DNA of 64,000 nucleotides from Leptidea sinapis (GCF_905404315.1 NC_066301.1:2418001-2482000); one strand, 5' to 3'; numbered from the stretch's first letter, positions 10,440 through 21,860 are shown. Notes: generated by a model from the sequence alone, not told the origin. Program-made: numbers and translations.

Positions 10440-11042
10440 GACCTGGTGCTCCCCCGGGGTGTGAATAAAATTGGGAAATCCTAGACTTAAGGTTGACGTA
10501 AGAATATACTAAGGGCTTTTAGATGTGGGAGAGTCACGTTGCTGTCCTACGGTGATAGCACGAACGGGCTGGATTCGACCAGATCAGTACCACGCTTGCA
10601 ATAGTGCAACTGGTATAGGCTAGCGTGGAAGGTTACTACCCATTACTCCATCTTTCCACCACAATAAAAAAGTGGTCTTTAAGATATTTTACTCTAGGAC
10701 GGTACCGGCTCTAGCCTCTCCTCACCAGAGTTGGAGTGTTTTTCCCTAGTATTATTGCTTAGGCTGCCCGTCGTATTTTCGGTGGCGCACAGTACTGCTT
10801 ATCGCTGAGGATAAATTTTTTAGGGTAGGGACCTGTTTACACTATGTTTGCGCGTAGATTTCGATAACGGCATCTGCATATTATACACGTGTGTCAACAT
10901 ATCCCACAGAGGTAACACAGCGACAGATCGTCTCATGGGGTCTCCAATCGGCAATCGACTACGTGCTTGCAGAGATTATCTCCGCTGAAAGCGTAGTCTT
11001 AGGCGACTGAAACGGGCACTAGACCACGAATTCCACAAATTC
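10440..11042 (+). repeat. Family J LINE, decayed 5' portion
   Basis: Matches the 5'UTR and endonuclease part of 50014-53008 ('ctaagggctttt', 'tgggagagtcacg', 'gggtagggacctgt', 'gatcgtctcatggg', 'gacgt/acgtgcttgc', 'gtagtctt.gg.ga'). Most other family J copies here keep only the 3' end, so a 5' half is unusual. No open frame survives. Confidence 0.65.
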
Positions 11043-11199
11043 TAGCTCGTTAATTAGTTGATCATGTAACAGAGTATCAAAATCACGCGAAAACGCTTTA
11101 AATAGTAACTAAACATACTTTTAAAGATTTTCATAAAATTTTGATAAAAGTTCGAAGTACTAAAAGGAAGGAACTCGGAAAAAGTTTAACATGTTCATC
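11043..11199. other. Short AT-rich linker
   Basis: Possibly the 5' part of the mariner remnant that follows, too decayed to read. Confidence 0.3.
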
Positions 11200-11585
11200 A
11201 TCCTGCGTCAGTTATGGTTTGGTGGGAGGTGTCAAAAAGGAGTAAATACTTTAAGAAAATGTATCAAGAGACCGCTTATATCGTATTGCGAAACCTCTTA
11301 GCAATACGGATTTTAAAAATTTACCTTGGAGTTTCTACTACACCTGGTCACAAGAACGAAATATCCAAGATTGGCTCGAAATCAACATTCCGGACTTTTG
11401 AAGAGTTGAAGACTGGCCGCTGCACTGGGCTGGACCCAGATTTAAACCCCTTGGACTACAAATTATGAATTATTAATAAGAGGACATGGACTGCTCTGTT
11501 CGACACGCCGATATCGAGTGTGTTAGCCATAAATTCGTGGCCAGACCGATTAAAGGCCTGCGTTTATGCTAAATGTAGTTAGTAA
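11200..11585 (+). pseudogene. Mariner (DD34D-type) transposase remnant, C-terminal half
   Basis: Blocks in three frames follow the order of a mariner transposase: VMVWWEVS at about 11212, 'APGHKN'-like with WLEINIPDF at 11350-11400, then DPDLNPLDYKL at 11435-11467. A final PIKGLRLC / RLKACVYAKC segment runs to a stop near 11582. The 'PDLNPLDY' block holds the third catalytic Asp of the DD34D class. The first two Asp regions are lost or unreadable. It belongs to a different family from the Tc1 element inserted just downstream. Confidence 0.7.
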
Positions 11586-11677
11586 CTTTGAAAATATTTT
11601 ATTTTTATTTATACTGAATCTGAGGGTGGCAATTGTTCAGCAGCAATGGCGTGCAAAATGTTGACCACACTAATATA

Positions 11678-13218
11678 CACTGGCCTTCAAAAGTAAGTAT
11701 CACACTTTTAAAATTGGGATAACGTTTTAAGTTTACAAGATATACTTTCGAAATAAAAAGGACTCCAAAGAGAATTTAATTTTGTGCATAAAAACTTTAT
11801 AGTCGGTAACCTTCCTTTAAGAATTGGCTGAAAAAAAACTTCAAAAACAAAACCATCCCTTTTTCAAAGTGGACGTTTCCGAATTACAATTTTACCCTTC
11901 ACATTTTTCTTTCTGTTTTAAATTTTTTTCAAGATCGATGGGTCTTGTTTTAAAAATTTATGCTAAAAAGCACATAACATTTATTTATCATGCCTCTTTC
12001 AGCTGAAGAATGTGCTAGGATCATGGCTTTTCTGGAACTAGGCATCAGTATGCGTCGCACTGCAAGAATGGTGGGTGTGACGGTACGAACGGTCCAGAAG
12101 GTAAAGCGAAGGTACGAAGAGACTGGACACCATCTGAGGAGACCTTATAATGGCAGACCCAGGTGTACCAGTGCCCGAGAAGATCGTTATATTAATTCCA
12201 CTGTGTTAAGAAATCGCCACCAAAATGCAGTTGAAGTCCAGCAACAGCTACTTCAGACCCGGAGGGACTACATTAGTGACAGTACAGTGAGAAGAAGACT
12301 TGCTGAAGCAAATTTGAAACCCCAAAGACCAGCGAGTGGCCCAAAACTCGAGAGACAGCATCGAGTAGCGAGACTGCGATACGCCCGTGAACACATGCAG
12401 TGGGATGAAGAAGAATGGTCAAGAATTTTATTTGCAGATGAGTCTCGATTCTCCCTTTACACTTCTGATGGAAGGCGAAGTGTTTACAGGCGACCTGGTG
12501 AGCGATACCTTCAAGCCTGCATCTCAGAAAGAGTCCAATACGGTGGAGGCAGTGTACATGTATGGGCTGGCATATCTTCAGAAGGTCGCACAGAGCTATT
12601 AGCCATAGAAAATGGCACCCTCACTGGGCAAAGATATGCTCAAGAGATTGTCAATGAGTATGCAGGGCCGTATTTAGCAAATATGGGTGATGGATCGATG
12701 CTGATGCATGATAATGCCCGGCCACACACGGCTCATATCGTACAAGTGTATATTCAGGAGGTCGGTATCAGCGTGATGGCTTGGCCATGAAGAAGTCCTG
12801 ATCTCAACCCGATTGAACACGCCTGGGTTGAGCTTGGGAGGCTAGTCAGAAATCGCAGACCACCACCTACTACCCTCAGGGCACTAAAGCAGGCCCTGGT
12901 AGAAGAATGGGAGAATATTCCCCAACATCGGCTCCGAAACCTAGTGTTCAGTATGCCAAACCGGCTCGAAGCTGTAATCAGAGCTCAAGGAGGCAATACC
13001 AGTTATTAAAAATTAAATAACATGTAATACATTTTAGTTGAATTTTTTTAACACTAAACTAAAAATGTCTATTTTCATTGTTTTATCTTTTTTAAGTTAA
13101 AAATTTTACTAAAGTATAATTTTAGTTTCTAAGAATTAAAGCCTATAAAATTTGCAACAAAACGTTTTTGATCTTAAATTAATTTGAAAAGTGTGATACT
13201 TACTTTTGCAGGCCAGTG
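11678..13218 (+). mobile_element. Tc1-like DNA transposon, nearly intact
   Basis: The element is 1541 bp between TA dinucleotides (11676-11677 and 13219-13220) that form the target duplication. The terminal inverted repeats start CACTGGCCTTCAAAAGTAAG at left and CACTGGCCTGCAAAAGTAAG (reverse complement) at right, matching at 31 of 32 bases. It holds one transposase gene on the plus strand. The near-identical ends suggest a fairly recent insertion. It sits immediately 3' of an older mariner remnant. Confidence 0.92.
11990..13009 (+). pseudogene. Tc1-like transposase, DD34E, one internal stop
   Basis: The reading frame has 339 codons plus a stop, the usual length for Tc1 transposases (about 340). 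In order it shows an N-terminal helix-turn-helix region ('MRRTARMVGVTVRTVQKVKRR', start about residue 20), a GRP(R) hinge, and the catalytic triad: FADESRF (first Asp), MHDNARPHTA (second Asp) and SPDLNPIEHAW (Glu). Exactly 34 residues separate Asp and Glu. A single TGA at 12788-12790, between 'MAWP' and 'RSPDLNP', interrupts an otherwise open frame. The copy is therefore probably inactive, although one codon from open. The ATG at 11990 is the first in frame and lies about 310 bp inside the left end. Confidence 0.93.
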
Positions 13219-13220
13219 TA

Positions 13221-13669
13221 GTATCAAGAATCACGTCTTAATTAAAAATAATTGTCAAATTATTATTTGTTATATTAGTATTGTTATACTTTATTTAAAA
13301 AAACAGCAGGCAAGTTAATGATAAGATGAAATATATAGGTAGTATAGTTGCAAGTTGTCATAGAGCTTCCACAGTTAGATATTCTACTAAAAGACAGCAT
13401 ATTATGTACACATTGTTTCGTATACGCCGTTCCGAATAATACTAAATCACTACTCGCCGTCTATTAGTCACTTGTGAAGCGACACGTTTAAAGCGGCTAT
13501 GTCACTCCTGGTACTTTCTTATTTAGATTTCTAAGGTCAACTCTCACCCAAAAGCCAGTAAAGAACGTTTCATCAAACTTACCGGAAATTGATGTTTGTA
13601 TGCAGCCTTATTGTGTTTAGAGGGTTTATGTACTATAAAATTATCTTGTTATTATCATTTATAATCTAG
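13221..13669. other. AT-rich stretch, nothing recognised
   Basis: No exon, RNA gene or shared repeat was seen. Confidence 0.35.
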
Positions 13670-13833
13670 TCATTCAATTGATCGCGGTTGAGAGCAGTGC
13701 TCGAATGCTTATATTCCTACTGATCATTTAAAACGTTACAAAAGGTAAAGTTTTGAGTTAATATGTTTATATTTATTGCTTAAGACTTATTGAAATGTGC
13801 ATATAAATGTTATTAGTGTTAAATAAAAAACAA
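13670..13833 (+). promoter_or_regulatory. Possible duplicated promoter/5'UTR exon
   Basis: The segment resembles 21030-21197 upstream of synthetase gene A. Both hold 'cattcaatt', an AT-rich box, '.ttacaaaag', then 'tattagt.ttaaataa' and a consensus splice donor (here gtgagtag at 13834). It could be the 5'UTR exon of a decayed third paralogue or an alternative distal promoter of gene A. The resemblance is by eye and moderate. Confidence 0.35.
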
Positions 13834-13841
13834 GTGAGTAG

Positions 13842-14579
13842 AAAAAGGGCTAATTTTCTTTTTTATTTCGGTTATTTCCAGTCTTACAAAACTTTCCTAT
13901 AGAATTTGTAGTGTAGAGTGCTTAGGAATAAATGATAATAAGGCAGATTTTAAACAAATATTAAATTTTATCGACGTTTGCTATAAAACAAAATCTATAC
14001 TACCATATATAAATCTGTAGGCTCTGTCTGTAACTACTTATTAACTTTTACTTTTTTAAATTCCTGATATGTATCCGTTTAATGACTGACTGACATCAAT
14101 CCTACGATTAAGGACACACATAGAGGCAGATATTAATTTAAAATTGGAGTTGAATGCTACAGATTAATTATATTGTAGGTATTTACTACCGTAGTATCGC
14201 TGACGTTGTTACACCTTAAGGTAATTATAACATTAAAATTTTTAATTCTTTTGCGGGGGAAGCATTAGTCATTTGTTTACATTTTTCCATGTGGATGTGG
14301 GTTTGTGATTTCAAATTTTCCGGATTTTTGCCTGATCCAGAGTATTCTAATTCTGTCTTTAAATCTTTTGTCATTTGTATATGCAATTATATTATGAGTA
14401 GTAAATGTATCCAAAACACAACTACTAAACTAAAGTAGAAAAATTGAATTTTGGGCTTTTTTATTTTATAATTTTGTTATATAAGAATCAATCATATACC
14501 TAATTTCTCAAAACTGTTTTTTTTTAAATTTACGACTAGTTTTACCAATTAATTTTATTTAAAACGTGTACAGTTTTTA
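13842..14579. other. AT-rich stretch, nothing recognised
   Basis: No supportable gene. If 13670-13833 is a real 5'UTR exon, this would be intron. Confidence 0.3.
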
Positions 14580-14744
14580 ACTGACTTCAAAAAGGAGGAG
14601 GTTCTCAATTCGATCGGTATTTCTAATAATTAATTCTTCTTTAGTTCGATGCGGAATAGATGCCATTTGGTCCCATAAAAATTTTACATAGCTTGGCCCA
14701 ATAGTTTTCATTTTATGAAAATTTTCAGTTTTTGAAGTCGGAGT
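14580..14744. repeat. Short relative of repeat C (MITE-like)
   Basis: Starts 'aactgacttcaaaaagg' and ends 'tttttgaagtcggag', the inverted ends seen on repeat C, but with a different short interior. Confidence 0.5.
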
Positions 14745-14943
14745 AGTTTTTTTATGAGCTTATGTTATGCATAACAATGCTCGTGGGCGTTTTATTCAAC
14801 CATACTCTCCTAGAGTTTTTTTCGTGCTTCGCGTGAATCGTTTCTATACGCACTATCTTGGAAATTCAGTTAAATGTTACTAGAGCCACGTATCAATGTG
14901 TTTATTTTTCGAATACATATGTACGTTTATGAGACGTTTTATA

Positions 14944-15048
14944 AGGTCAGCAACGCTCCTGTGGCTCCTCTGGTGTGTTTCCGTGATCACATACCATCAG
15001 ATGACCAGAATGCTCGTTTGTTCTGCTCTTCCATTAAACAAAACAACA
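14944..15048 (+). repeat. Degenerate family J LINE tail
   Basis: Recognisable blocks 'aaggtcagcaacgctcctgt', 'ctcctctggtgt', 'gtgatcac' and 'gctcgtttgt..tgct..tccat' in the same order as the family J 3'UTR. Confidence 0.5.
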
Positions 15049-15371
15049 TGTACAAATAACAAAACATAAAAACGATGGTTTAACTTACCATACTAACCGA
15101 CAAATAAAGTCATGTTGCATTATTAATCTTATCTCACCATTCCAGAAAGATTTAAGTCCACGCTAGCAAAGAAGCGGGTACAACTAGTATTTTATAACAG
15201 TTTACAAAAGGATTATTAGACATAAAAATTGATAAATTGATATATTTATAATCCGATAAGTATTGATATTAGATATGAATAATAGCCCTACCTTCTGGCT
15301 TTCCAAACAAGTATACATTTATAAATTTAAGTGTTAGCTGCGATTATTATATAATATATATGAGTATAGAT

Positions 15372-15720
15372 TTCAATTTCAACTATCGTTATTCAAAGTA
15401 GGATTTAAGATCACGTCTTATAAACGTCAAAAACTACCACCCATCCGACAACGCCTTAGACCTGAGAAGAATGCGCAAACAATTCAGCGGGCTTCTTTCT
15501 TTTACAATAAAATTTTATTAAAAAAAATATTATTTAAATAGCCTGAGGGCGGTCGCGTCATTCCTAATCTGTTGTATCATTAAGAAAGTTATTTATGTTA
15601 TAATAACCTTTACCATATATTTTTTTTAACAATTATTTTGAACTGCGTAACACATTTGTTTTGTATATTTTCTGGGATTATTTAAAAGCATATACATCGA
15701 ACAAAAAAGGAATAAAAGAC
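15372..15720 (-). repeat. LINE family L 3' end
   Basis: Minus-strand copy of the LINE tail also found at 37487-37910 (-), 54176-54312 (+) and 55440-55738 (+). It includes a broken RT C-terminus (GYYNINNFLNDTTD) and a 3'UTR containing 'ctgagaagaatg.gc'. Confidence 0.65.
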
Positions 15721-16679
15721 TCAACTTAAATTAGTCTTTTAGACTCAAGTTTTATTAACTTAAATTATTTACTTTTAAACGAAACAAGTAAACTCATGTA
15801 AACCTACTACAGACATCAGCTCCTAACAAATACCAACTGTTCAAACTGTAACACACATATATCTACTGTAAGAAACACTAAGTACGATCTTTTATGAGGA
15901 AAATAGATATATTATTATTACTAAATAATAAATAAAATAACAAAAGATACACTGGCCTGTTGCCATTATAATTGTAATAAATTACAATGGCAATGGGCCA
16001 ATCATCAATGGAACACCTTCATCAACGTTGAAAGTCGTACAACAGTCGCAAACTAGCTCCGTACATTTTTTCTCCGTAAATTCGTTAAATTTGTGTAACA
16101 ATTATAATTTCAATTTGTTACTATAGTTCTAAATTTTATGTGTGAACGTTATCTGTGTGTAAATGTGAAAAGAAATCTGTGTAAGTACGAAACATAAATA
16201 AACATACAAAACATAATAAAACTTTAAAATTTTACTCACATTTTTATACTTTGATCCTCTCTACTTGCAAGTGAAAAGATAATTGATTCCGTCATTTTAA
16301 TTAACATTTCAACACACGAGATAGTTTAAATAAACATTTTCGCCACATAACTGGACAAAATTATTACGAACCCGAACCCCGCTTCATTAAACTTTTTGCT
16401 TTTACCCTCATCAGAAGATGAGGTCTTTGTTTGAGCCCCTACAGAAAAATTAAAGGCAATAAAACATAATTATATATTTGCCGACGAATTAGCTCAAGGC
16501 TGTAAAAATTAACACAAAGAAAATATCTAAGAAAGATAGCACGCCCGCGAACACTAATCTTTCAAATCTCAGGTTCAGGAATCAATTACCTTTGATAATG
16601 TTAAACATAGGCATGCTGAAAAGTTTTTATAAGGCCAACTATGACGCTATTTTTAAAGATCTAGAAAATAAACCATATT
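15721..16679. other. AT-rich stretch with a small palindrome
   Basis: A short imperfect palindrome around 15954-16007 ('ggcctgttgccatt...aatggcaatgggcc') is the only structure noted. No exon or shared repeat is recognised. Confidence 0.35.
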
Positions 16680-17225
16680 TAGATAGATCTTTTGCTTGCT
16701 GTGACAATGTTAGGCCGCGTATCCACCTGCAAGCAAACTCGCGGAAGTCTTGTATAAGTTCTTGCAATATTGTTTACATATCTTACTAATTTCTGCAACT
16801 TATTTCTGCTATAAATGTCTAGCGAGAAGCTCGAGGATTATACCTACTATCGCAACCCATCGCGGAGGTGTTTACACACGAGAGCTTAAGGCGACACTAA
16901 ATGCCAGGGACCTTGAGCGATATGAGTTCACGGCTGCCGGCCCGCCATCTATGTAACAAAGCCAATATATTCAAAATTCTTGCGCGGAAAACAGTTTATA
17001 TGCTTACAATTCTCGTTATTTACTACTATTCTGAATAAATGAACCTACACAAAAAAGTACAAGTTATAAGAATAACTTTTCTGAGAGAAGTACCAAAAAA
17101 TGCGTCACGCCATGCCAAAAAACTTGTTAAACTTCAAAGAAAAGTGGTAGTTGAAAAAGGCTCGGCAGTGTTAACTTTAACCAACAGCAAGCATTAGCAA
17201 CCTACAAATAAGACTTAAGGATATG
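16680..17225. repeat. Dispersed repeat pair P, copy 1
   Basis: The segment recurs in inverted orientation at 31680-32060. Shared blocks include 'cttaaggcgacactaaatgcc', 'gagcgatatgagttcac', 'taactttaaccaacagcaagc' and 'acttgttaaactt.aaag'. It is non-coding and its class is unknown. The two copies face each other across 14 kb. Confidence 0.65.
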
Positions 17226-17389
17226 TGTAACAGGATAAAATAGTGTTCATAGCTCGAAATGCTATAATTTCACCTCAAAAACTTGACTAAAAACACCATG
17301 TTTGCGTGTTTTATGCTTACTCTTCACCTTAAGAGTGTCGCGATAGGAACTGTCGAGACGCGCACGTGAAGCAGCTGCATTAATAATTT

Positions 17390-17472
17390 TGCATTGTAAT
17401 GGGCAAGGCATGTCAGTTATCATCAACTGAACTTTCTGCTCGTCTCGTCCCTTATTCTAATTTAAAAAAAAT
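17390..17472 (-). repeat. SINE family S1, 5' head only
   Basis: Matches the first 80 bp of S1 on the minus strand ('ctgctcgtctcgtccctta' read on plus). Confidence 0.65.
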
Positions 17473-17587
17473 CTCAAATACATCAAGAACAAAAATAAAC
17501 TAAGGTAAGGCTTAGTCAAGATCAACATATAGGGTGTAGCTTTGGTCACAAAAATACATGCTACGCAGGGTATTAGATGGGTTATTA

Positions 17588-17790
17588 TTACTATCTTCGC
17601 GCCTCAATAAGGCTACTGGAAACCCAAGCGCTGGCAGCTATTTCGGTCAACGGATCAGCCTTGCTATCCAACCCGGTAATGCTTTTCGGTATTCTTGGTA
17701 CGCTTCCACGTAATGATAGTTTTAATTTTATGTAGTCGTAGTATTGTAAATATAGTTATAAGATTTGTTTTGTTTGAATAATAAATAAAT
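17588..17790 (+). repeat. Dispersed repeat R, copy 2
   Basis: Homologous to 9530-9780. The tail runs into an ataaataaataata simple repeat, as expected for a LINE 3' end. Confidence 0.55.
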
Positions 17791-17929
17791 AATAATTAGT
17801 AAGAAATATTACTGATAACATAATAGGGTAATAAATAACATTGTGATAGTCGACGAGATAGTAAGTCATCGTGTTATCATAATTAATGGGCTATTATAAT
17901 TAACAATCAATCAACGCAAAAATAGGTGC

Positions 17930-18690
17930 CGATGTAGTTCCCATAATCTAGCCGGCTTCCTGTGCAAAGGAGCCTCCCACTGGTATACAATTGCGCTCGT
18001 CACCTTGAGACGTAAGATGTTAAGTCTGGGCGTCATCAATAGAGCACGGCAATACTTCAAGCCGGCAATAATTCTAGCGCTCTACAAAGCGCAAGTCCGG
18101 CCACACATGGAGTATTGCTGTCATCTATGGTCTGGCGCACTCCAGTATCAGCTCGATCCATTTGACCGCGTGCAACGCAGAGCAGCTCGAATTGTCGGGG
18201 ACCCAGTGCTCTGTGAACGGCTGGATCACTTGGCGTTGCGTAGAGACTTCGCTTCATTGTATGTCTTCTACCGCATTTATCATGGGGAGTGTTCCGAAGA
18301 GCTGTTTAACCTGATTCCTGCCACCGAATTCCACCTTCGCACGACACGCCACAAGTTAGGATATCATCCCCACCATCTGGATGTGTGGCGGTCCTCCACA
18401 GTGCGGTTTTCAAGGACCTTTCTTCCTCGTACTACAAAGCTGTGGAATGAGCTCCCTTGTGCGTTGTTTCCGGGACGATACGACATGGGTACCTTCAAAA
18501 AAAGCGCGTACACCTTCCTTAAAGGCCGGCAACGCTCTTGTGATTCCTCTGGTGTTGCAAGAGAATGTGGGCGGCGGTGATCACTTAACACCAGGTGACC
18601 CGTACGCTCGTTTGTCCTCCTATTCCATAAAAAAAAGTCTCATTTGCCCAGTAATTTCACAAGCTACGGCTCTTCAATTAGATTATGCAA
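17930..18690 (+). repeat. SINE S1 pieces interrupted by a LINE insertion
   Basis: One S1 tail (about 17930-17982) abuts the middle of a second S1 unit (17983-18027). The second unit resumes after the inserted LINE at 18637 ('catttgcccagtaatttcac'). The interrupted word 'aagtct' is present on both sides of the insertion and is its target duplication. Confidence 0.75.
18028..18636 (+). mobile_element. Jockey-like LINE family J, 5'-truncated, inside SINE S1
   Basis: The insert keeps 184 codons of the RT C-terminal region (GVINRARQYFKP, RPHMEYCCHLWSGA, YHGECSEELFNLIP, LPRTTKLWNELPC) in one open frame ending at 18580, then the 3'UTR and an A8 tail. Because of where it landed, the open frame extends back into SINE sequence to an ATG at 18005. 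The first roughly 8 residues are therefore SINE-encoded. It lacks endonuclease and the catalytic RT core. It is one of the better-kept tails in the window. Confidence 0.88.
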
Positions 18691-19530
18691 GTATTATGTC
18701 AAGTATGAAATTCCTTTTTCAAACCATGGATTTGAGAAGACGTGTGCAATACTATAGACATGACATACCTTTCAATACTTAATGAATATTATAGAAATGA
18801 TTTTGACAGTTTTACCTCTAATATGGCACTTGTGTCAAATGCCGAAGTTTCATGATTTTTAATTTGATTTGATTCAAATAAAAATTTATTAATTTAGGTG
18901 GAAAACGACACTTATAAATTTCAAAGTCACGTGTAACAATTGACCACTGGATGAGAAGAAGTGGCAACGGAAATATACTAATAATAACCATAACAATAGT
19001 TTATGCATCAAGTGAAATTTAATATATTTATCTTTAAAAGAAAGAGAGAAAAATGTATCGAAAGTGTTTATTAGCACATAAATACTTAAAATTTCAAAAA
19101 CTATTATCATTTTAAGAATTTTGATTCTTAAAATGTCCAATAAAAATGTCTTGAATCCCAGAACTATTATTCTAATTTAACGCTGAAAATGGGGCTCCAC
19201 CCAGCCGTAACTACATGGGGGCACTAACGCTGAAGACAGTGTATCACATACAATGATTTTTTTATAGAAATATTAGTTAAAATTTTGATTAAGTAATATG
19301 ATATCATTCAGATACTTGATATAGATTCCTGAAAATTGAATTCTATTTTGATGTACATTAACATTAATAAAGGTACATTAGCATTTTTTACAGCACACGG
19401 AGTATTTATATTATGGCAAAACAAAAATGCAATTTACTTTCATATAGATGAGCTTGGCATTGGGCAATCGAGCGCAGTTATTTAGTTTATTTTGTGGTTT
19501 TTATTTTCTAAAAAAATTTTTAACAAAAAA
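18691..19530. other. AT-rich intergenic stretch
   Basis: No exon or repeat shared with the window. A short inverted word 'cattttaagaatt/gattcttaaaatg' occurs near 19110-19135. Confidence 0.35.
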
Positions 19531-19889
19531 GCAACCGACTACAAAAACACTATTACAAAACAATAGTTATAATGTGCATTAAAAAGTATAAAATAATCGC
19601 GTATTTTTATACAATCTTATTAATTAATCTAATTCTTGTTACGATTATAATTATTTTTGGAATCGGTGTTCTTCCGCCGCGACCCGCCTCCTCACGACTC
19701 AAGCACAACTCACCTATAACTATGTATATTGTAACAAACCTGTCTTGGATGACACCGACTCCAAAAACTACAATAATCGTATCTAGAATTAGATTAATTA
19801 ATTAGATTGTATAAAAATACGCGATTATTTTTAGTCTTTTTAGTGCACATTATAACTATTGTTTTTGAATAGTGTTTTTGAAGTCGGTT
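19531..19889. repeat. Foldback element, about 140-bp inverted arms
   Basis: The left arm (19531-19672) and right arm (about 19750-19889) are reverse complements over roughly 140 bp with few mismatches, around an 80-bp GC-richer spacer with 'cgccgcgacccgcctcc'. Both arms begin with '.accgact.caaaaacacta'. Single-arm relatives are at 4063-4200 and 36720-36900. It abuts a repeat C copy and may be its 5' end or a nested relative. Confidence 0.75.
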
Positions 19890-20500
19890 TTTTTTTTTAT
19901 TTTATGATTTTTAGTGAATTTGAAGTACACTAACTAATAATTTGCCTAAATATGTGTAGATATACTAAATTTTTCAATGCAGCAATGAACGTAAGTGCTT
20001 TGCAATTTGATTACAGACAGTCGTTAAGGAGTCCCATTGATCATCATATTCAACTACGTCAATTACTTGACCATAACTATGTTATGGTAGATGACTTAAA
20101 TATCCGGATACCATAAAAAGATTCGGCCGAGTTTCGTTAATTTGCTCCTAAGAATTGAAGAGTTCCGTAATTAGAACCTAAGCAAACTCTCGCCAAACTA
20201 TCTTTGAAGTTTGTCCTTTCCAATAAAAAAAGAATCATCGAAATCGGTTGGCGCGATATTGAGTTATTCGTAAATTTATCATCCACTTTGCTATACGTAT
20301 GTATAGCAAATTTAAGACTGTTATGGTTTTCTCATGGATGCCATTGTCAGATCTGGACCAAACAAACACGGGAAGCACCAGCATTCAAATAAAAAAAAGA
20401 ATTATCAAAATCTGTTCACCCAGACGAAAGTTTTGAGGTAACAAACATAAAAAAAAGAACATACCGACGAATTCCTCCTCCTTTTTGAAGTTGGTTAAAA
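19890..20500 (+). repeat. Dispersed repeat C, copy 2
   Basis: Follows 4200-4866 block for block ('catatttagacaa'-type words, 'gactccttaacgac' in reverse, 'catggatgcca.tgtcagatctgg', 'ttgaagt.ggtt'). No conserved frame. Confidence 0.7.
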
Positions 20501-21060
20501 ATTATCACAATTTGTTATTATCAAACAATGTTGCTTTAGTGTCTAGAAAATTAAATTTCCCATGCATTATTTTTTATTATATTAAAATCATTATCCAGCA
20601 TGAAATCCAGTTCGCTGTTTTGTACGATGAAAAAATACTGAATTTTAAAAATACTGCTTCTGTTTTTACATATTATCTAGTTTTAAACATATTTAATGTT
20701 TTTTTCATATTAGGTACATACTTCATGGAACTTAATTTTTATTTGAAGTTTTAAGAAATATAAGAATTTTCATTTAATGTACTATAGAATCCTCTTAACA
20801 AACATGAAAACAATGTAGTTATTTGTCATACTACCGAACAAACAATTTTCGTTTAATGTCCATAGAATCCTCATAACAATGGTGTAAATTGTCATTACGA
20901 ATGATCATACAAAGTAAGATAAAAGTCGACGCAAAAGTTCACATTGAGAATGTAGAGGGCACGGCTAGAATGTTGTTGTGTGATATTATTAATAACTTGT
21001 TATTGTTTATGTCAATGTGGGATACATTGCCATTCAATTAAACGCAGTTTCTAGAGTGCG
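20501..21060. other. AT-rich upstream region of synthetase gene A
   Basis: No repeat or exon is recognised. It likely contains 5' flanking regulatory DNA of gene A, given the TATA-like box just downstream. Confidence 0.35.
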
Positions 21061-21067
21061 TGTATGA

Positions 21068-21075
21068 TATAAATA
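21068..21075 (+). promoter_or_regulatory. TATA-like box, candidate promoter of gene A
   Basis: TATAAATA is followed about 120 bp later by a consensus donor (gtgagtat at 21198). An acceptor sits at 22272-22273, six bases before the ATG of gene A. A non-coding first exon ending at 21197 is the simplest reading. Inferred, not shown. Confidence 0.45.
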
Positions 21076-21097
21076 CACACTTTACAAAAGATAATAA

Positions 21098-21197
21098 TTT
21101 TTAGTAATTCTATTCAAGATGTTGATGTCTCATTAATATAATAAAGTTTAAAAGCTTAAAGTTGTTGTAAGTGCTATTAGTTTTAAATAAGCAAAAC
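21098..21197 (+). other. Putative non-coding first exon (5'UTR) of gene A
   Basis: The interval runs from roughly 30 bp after the TATA-like box to the gtgagt donor. Splicing to 22274 would give a 5'UTR ending 'gtgata' before the ATG. The start is approximate. Confidence 0.35.
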
Positions 21198-21589
21198 GTG
21201 AGTATAAGAAAGATACATTTTTTTGGTATTTAAATTACTTATCTCTCAATGCCTATCAGTTCGTAAATGGTTAGGAACGGCATAAGAAAAATTTAAGGAA
21301 AGAGCTCGTTTTGAGAGAACAATATGATTTATATTGAATATATTATTGTTTTCCTTATATTGTTACCTAATGGTGGTTATTGTGATCAATGCATAGGAAA
21401 ATAGGAAAATTCAATCATACTACAGATTCTGATAAGTATACTTTTCAAAGGTTATAAATGTTAGTCAATTGCATAAAACGTAATATCTTTGTAGATTCCA
21501 TTTTTTACGACCACGCGTTGCAATAAAATTTTTGCCAATCTACTGAATCATCACCTCGTTCATTATACGAGATGGATATATTAAAAAAA

Positions 21590-21860
21590 AGACCGTACAC
21601 ATTCCTGTGATTCCTCTGTTGTAGCATATAAATATATTTTGTTCTGTATAATATTACTCAAATTGAAGAGAAAGAAGGTATATTATGAAGAATAATGCTA
21701 TAACATTAAAGTAGTTGTGATTAATTATATTTGTATCTGCTAAAGAGAGGGTTACAAATACAAATATTAAGAACCAGAGGAATCACAGGAGCGTTTATGG
21801 CCTTTTAGGTAAACCTTGTTTGACTTTTTCGCTCATATTGTATCGACATGGAAAAACTGC
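21590..21860. repeat. Two opposed scraps of family J LINE tail
   Basis: 21590-21636 matches the tail on the plus strand ('cattcctgtgattcctctg'). 21772-21860 matches the same region on the minus strand ('ccagaggaatcacaggagcg'). About 135 bp of unrelated AT-rich DNA lies between them. Confidence 0.55.
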
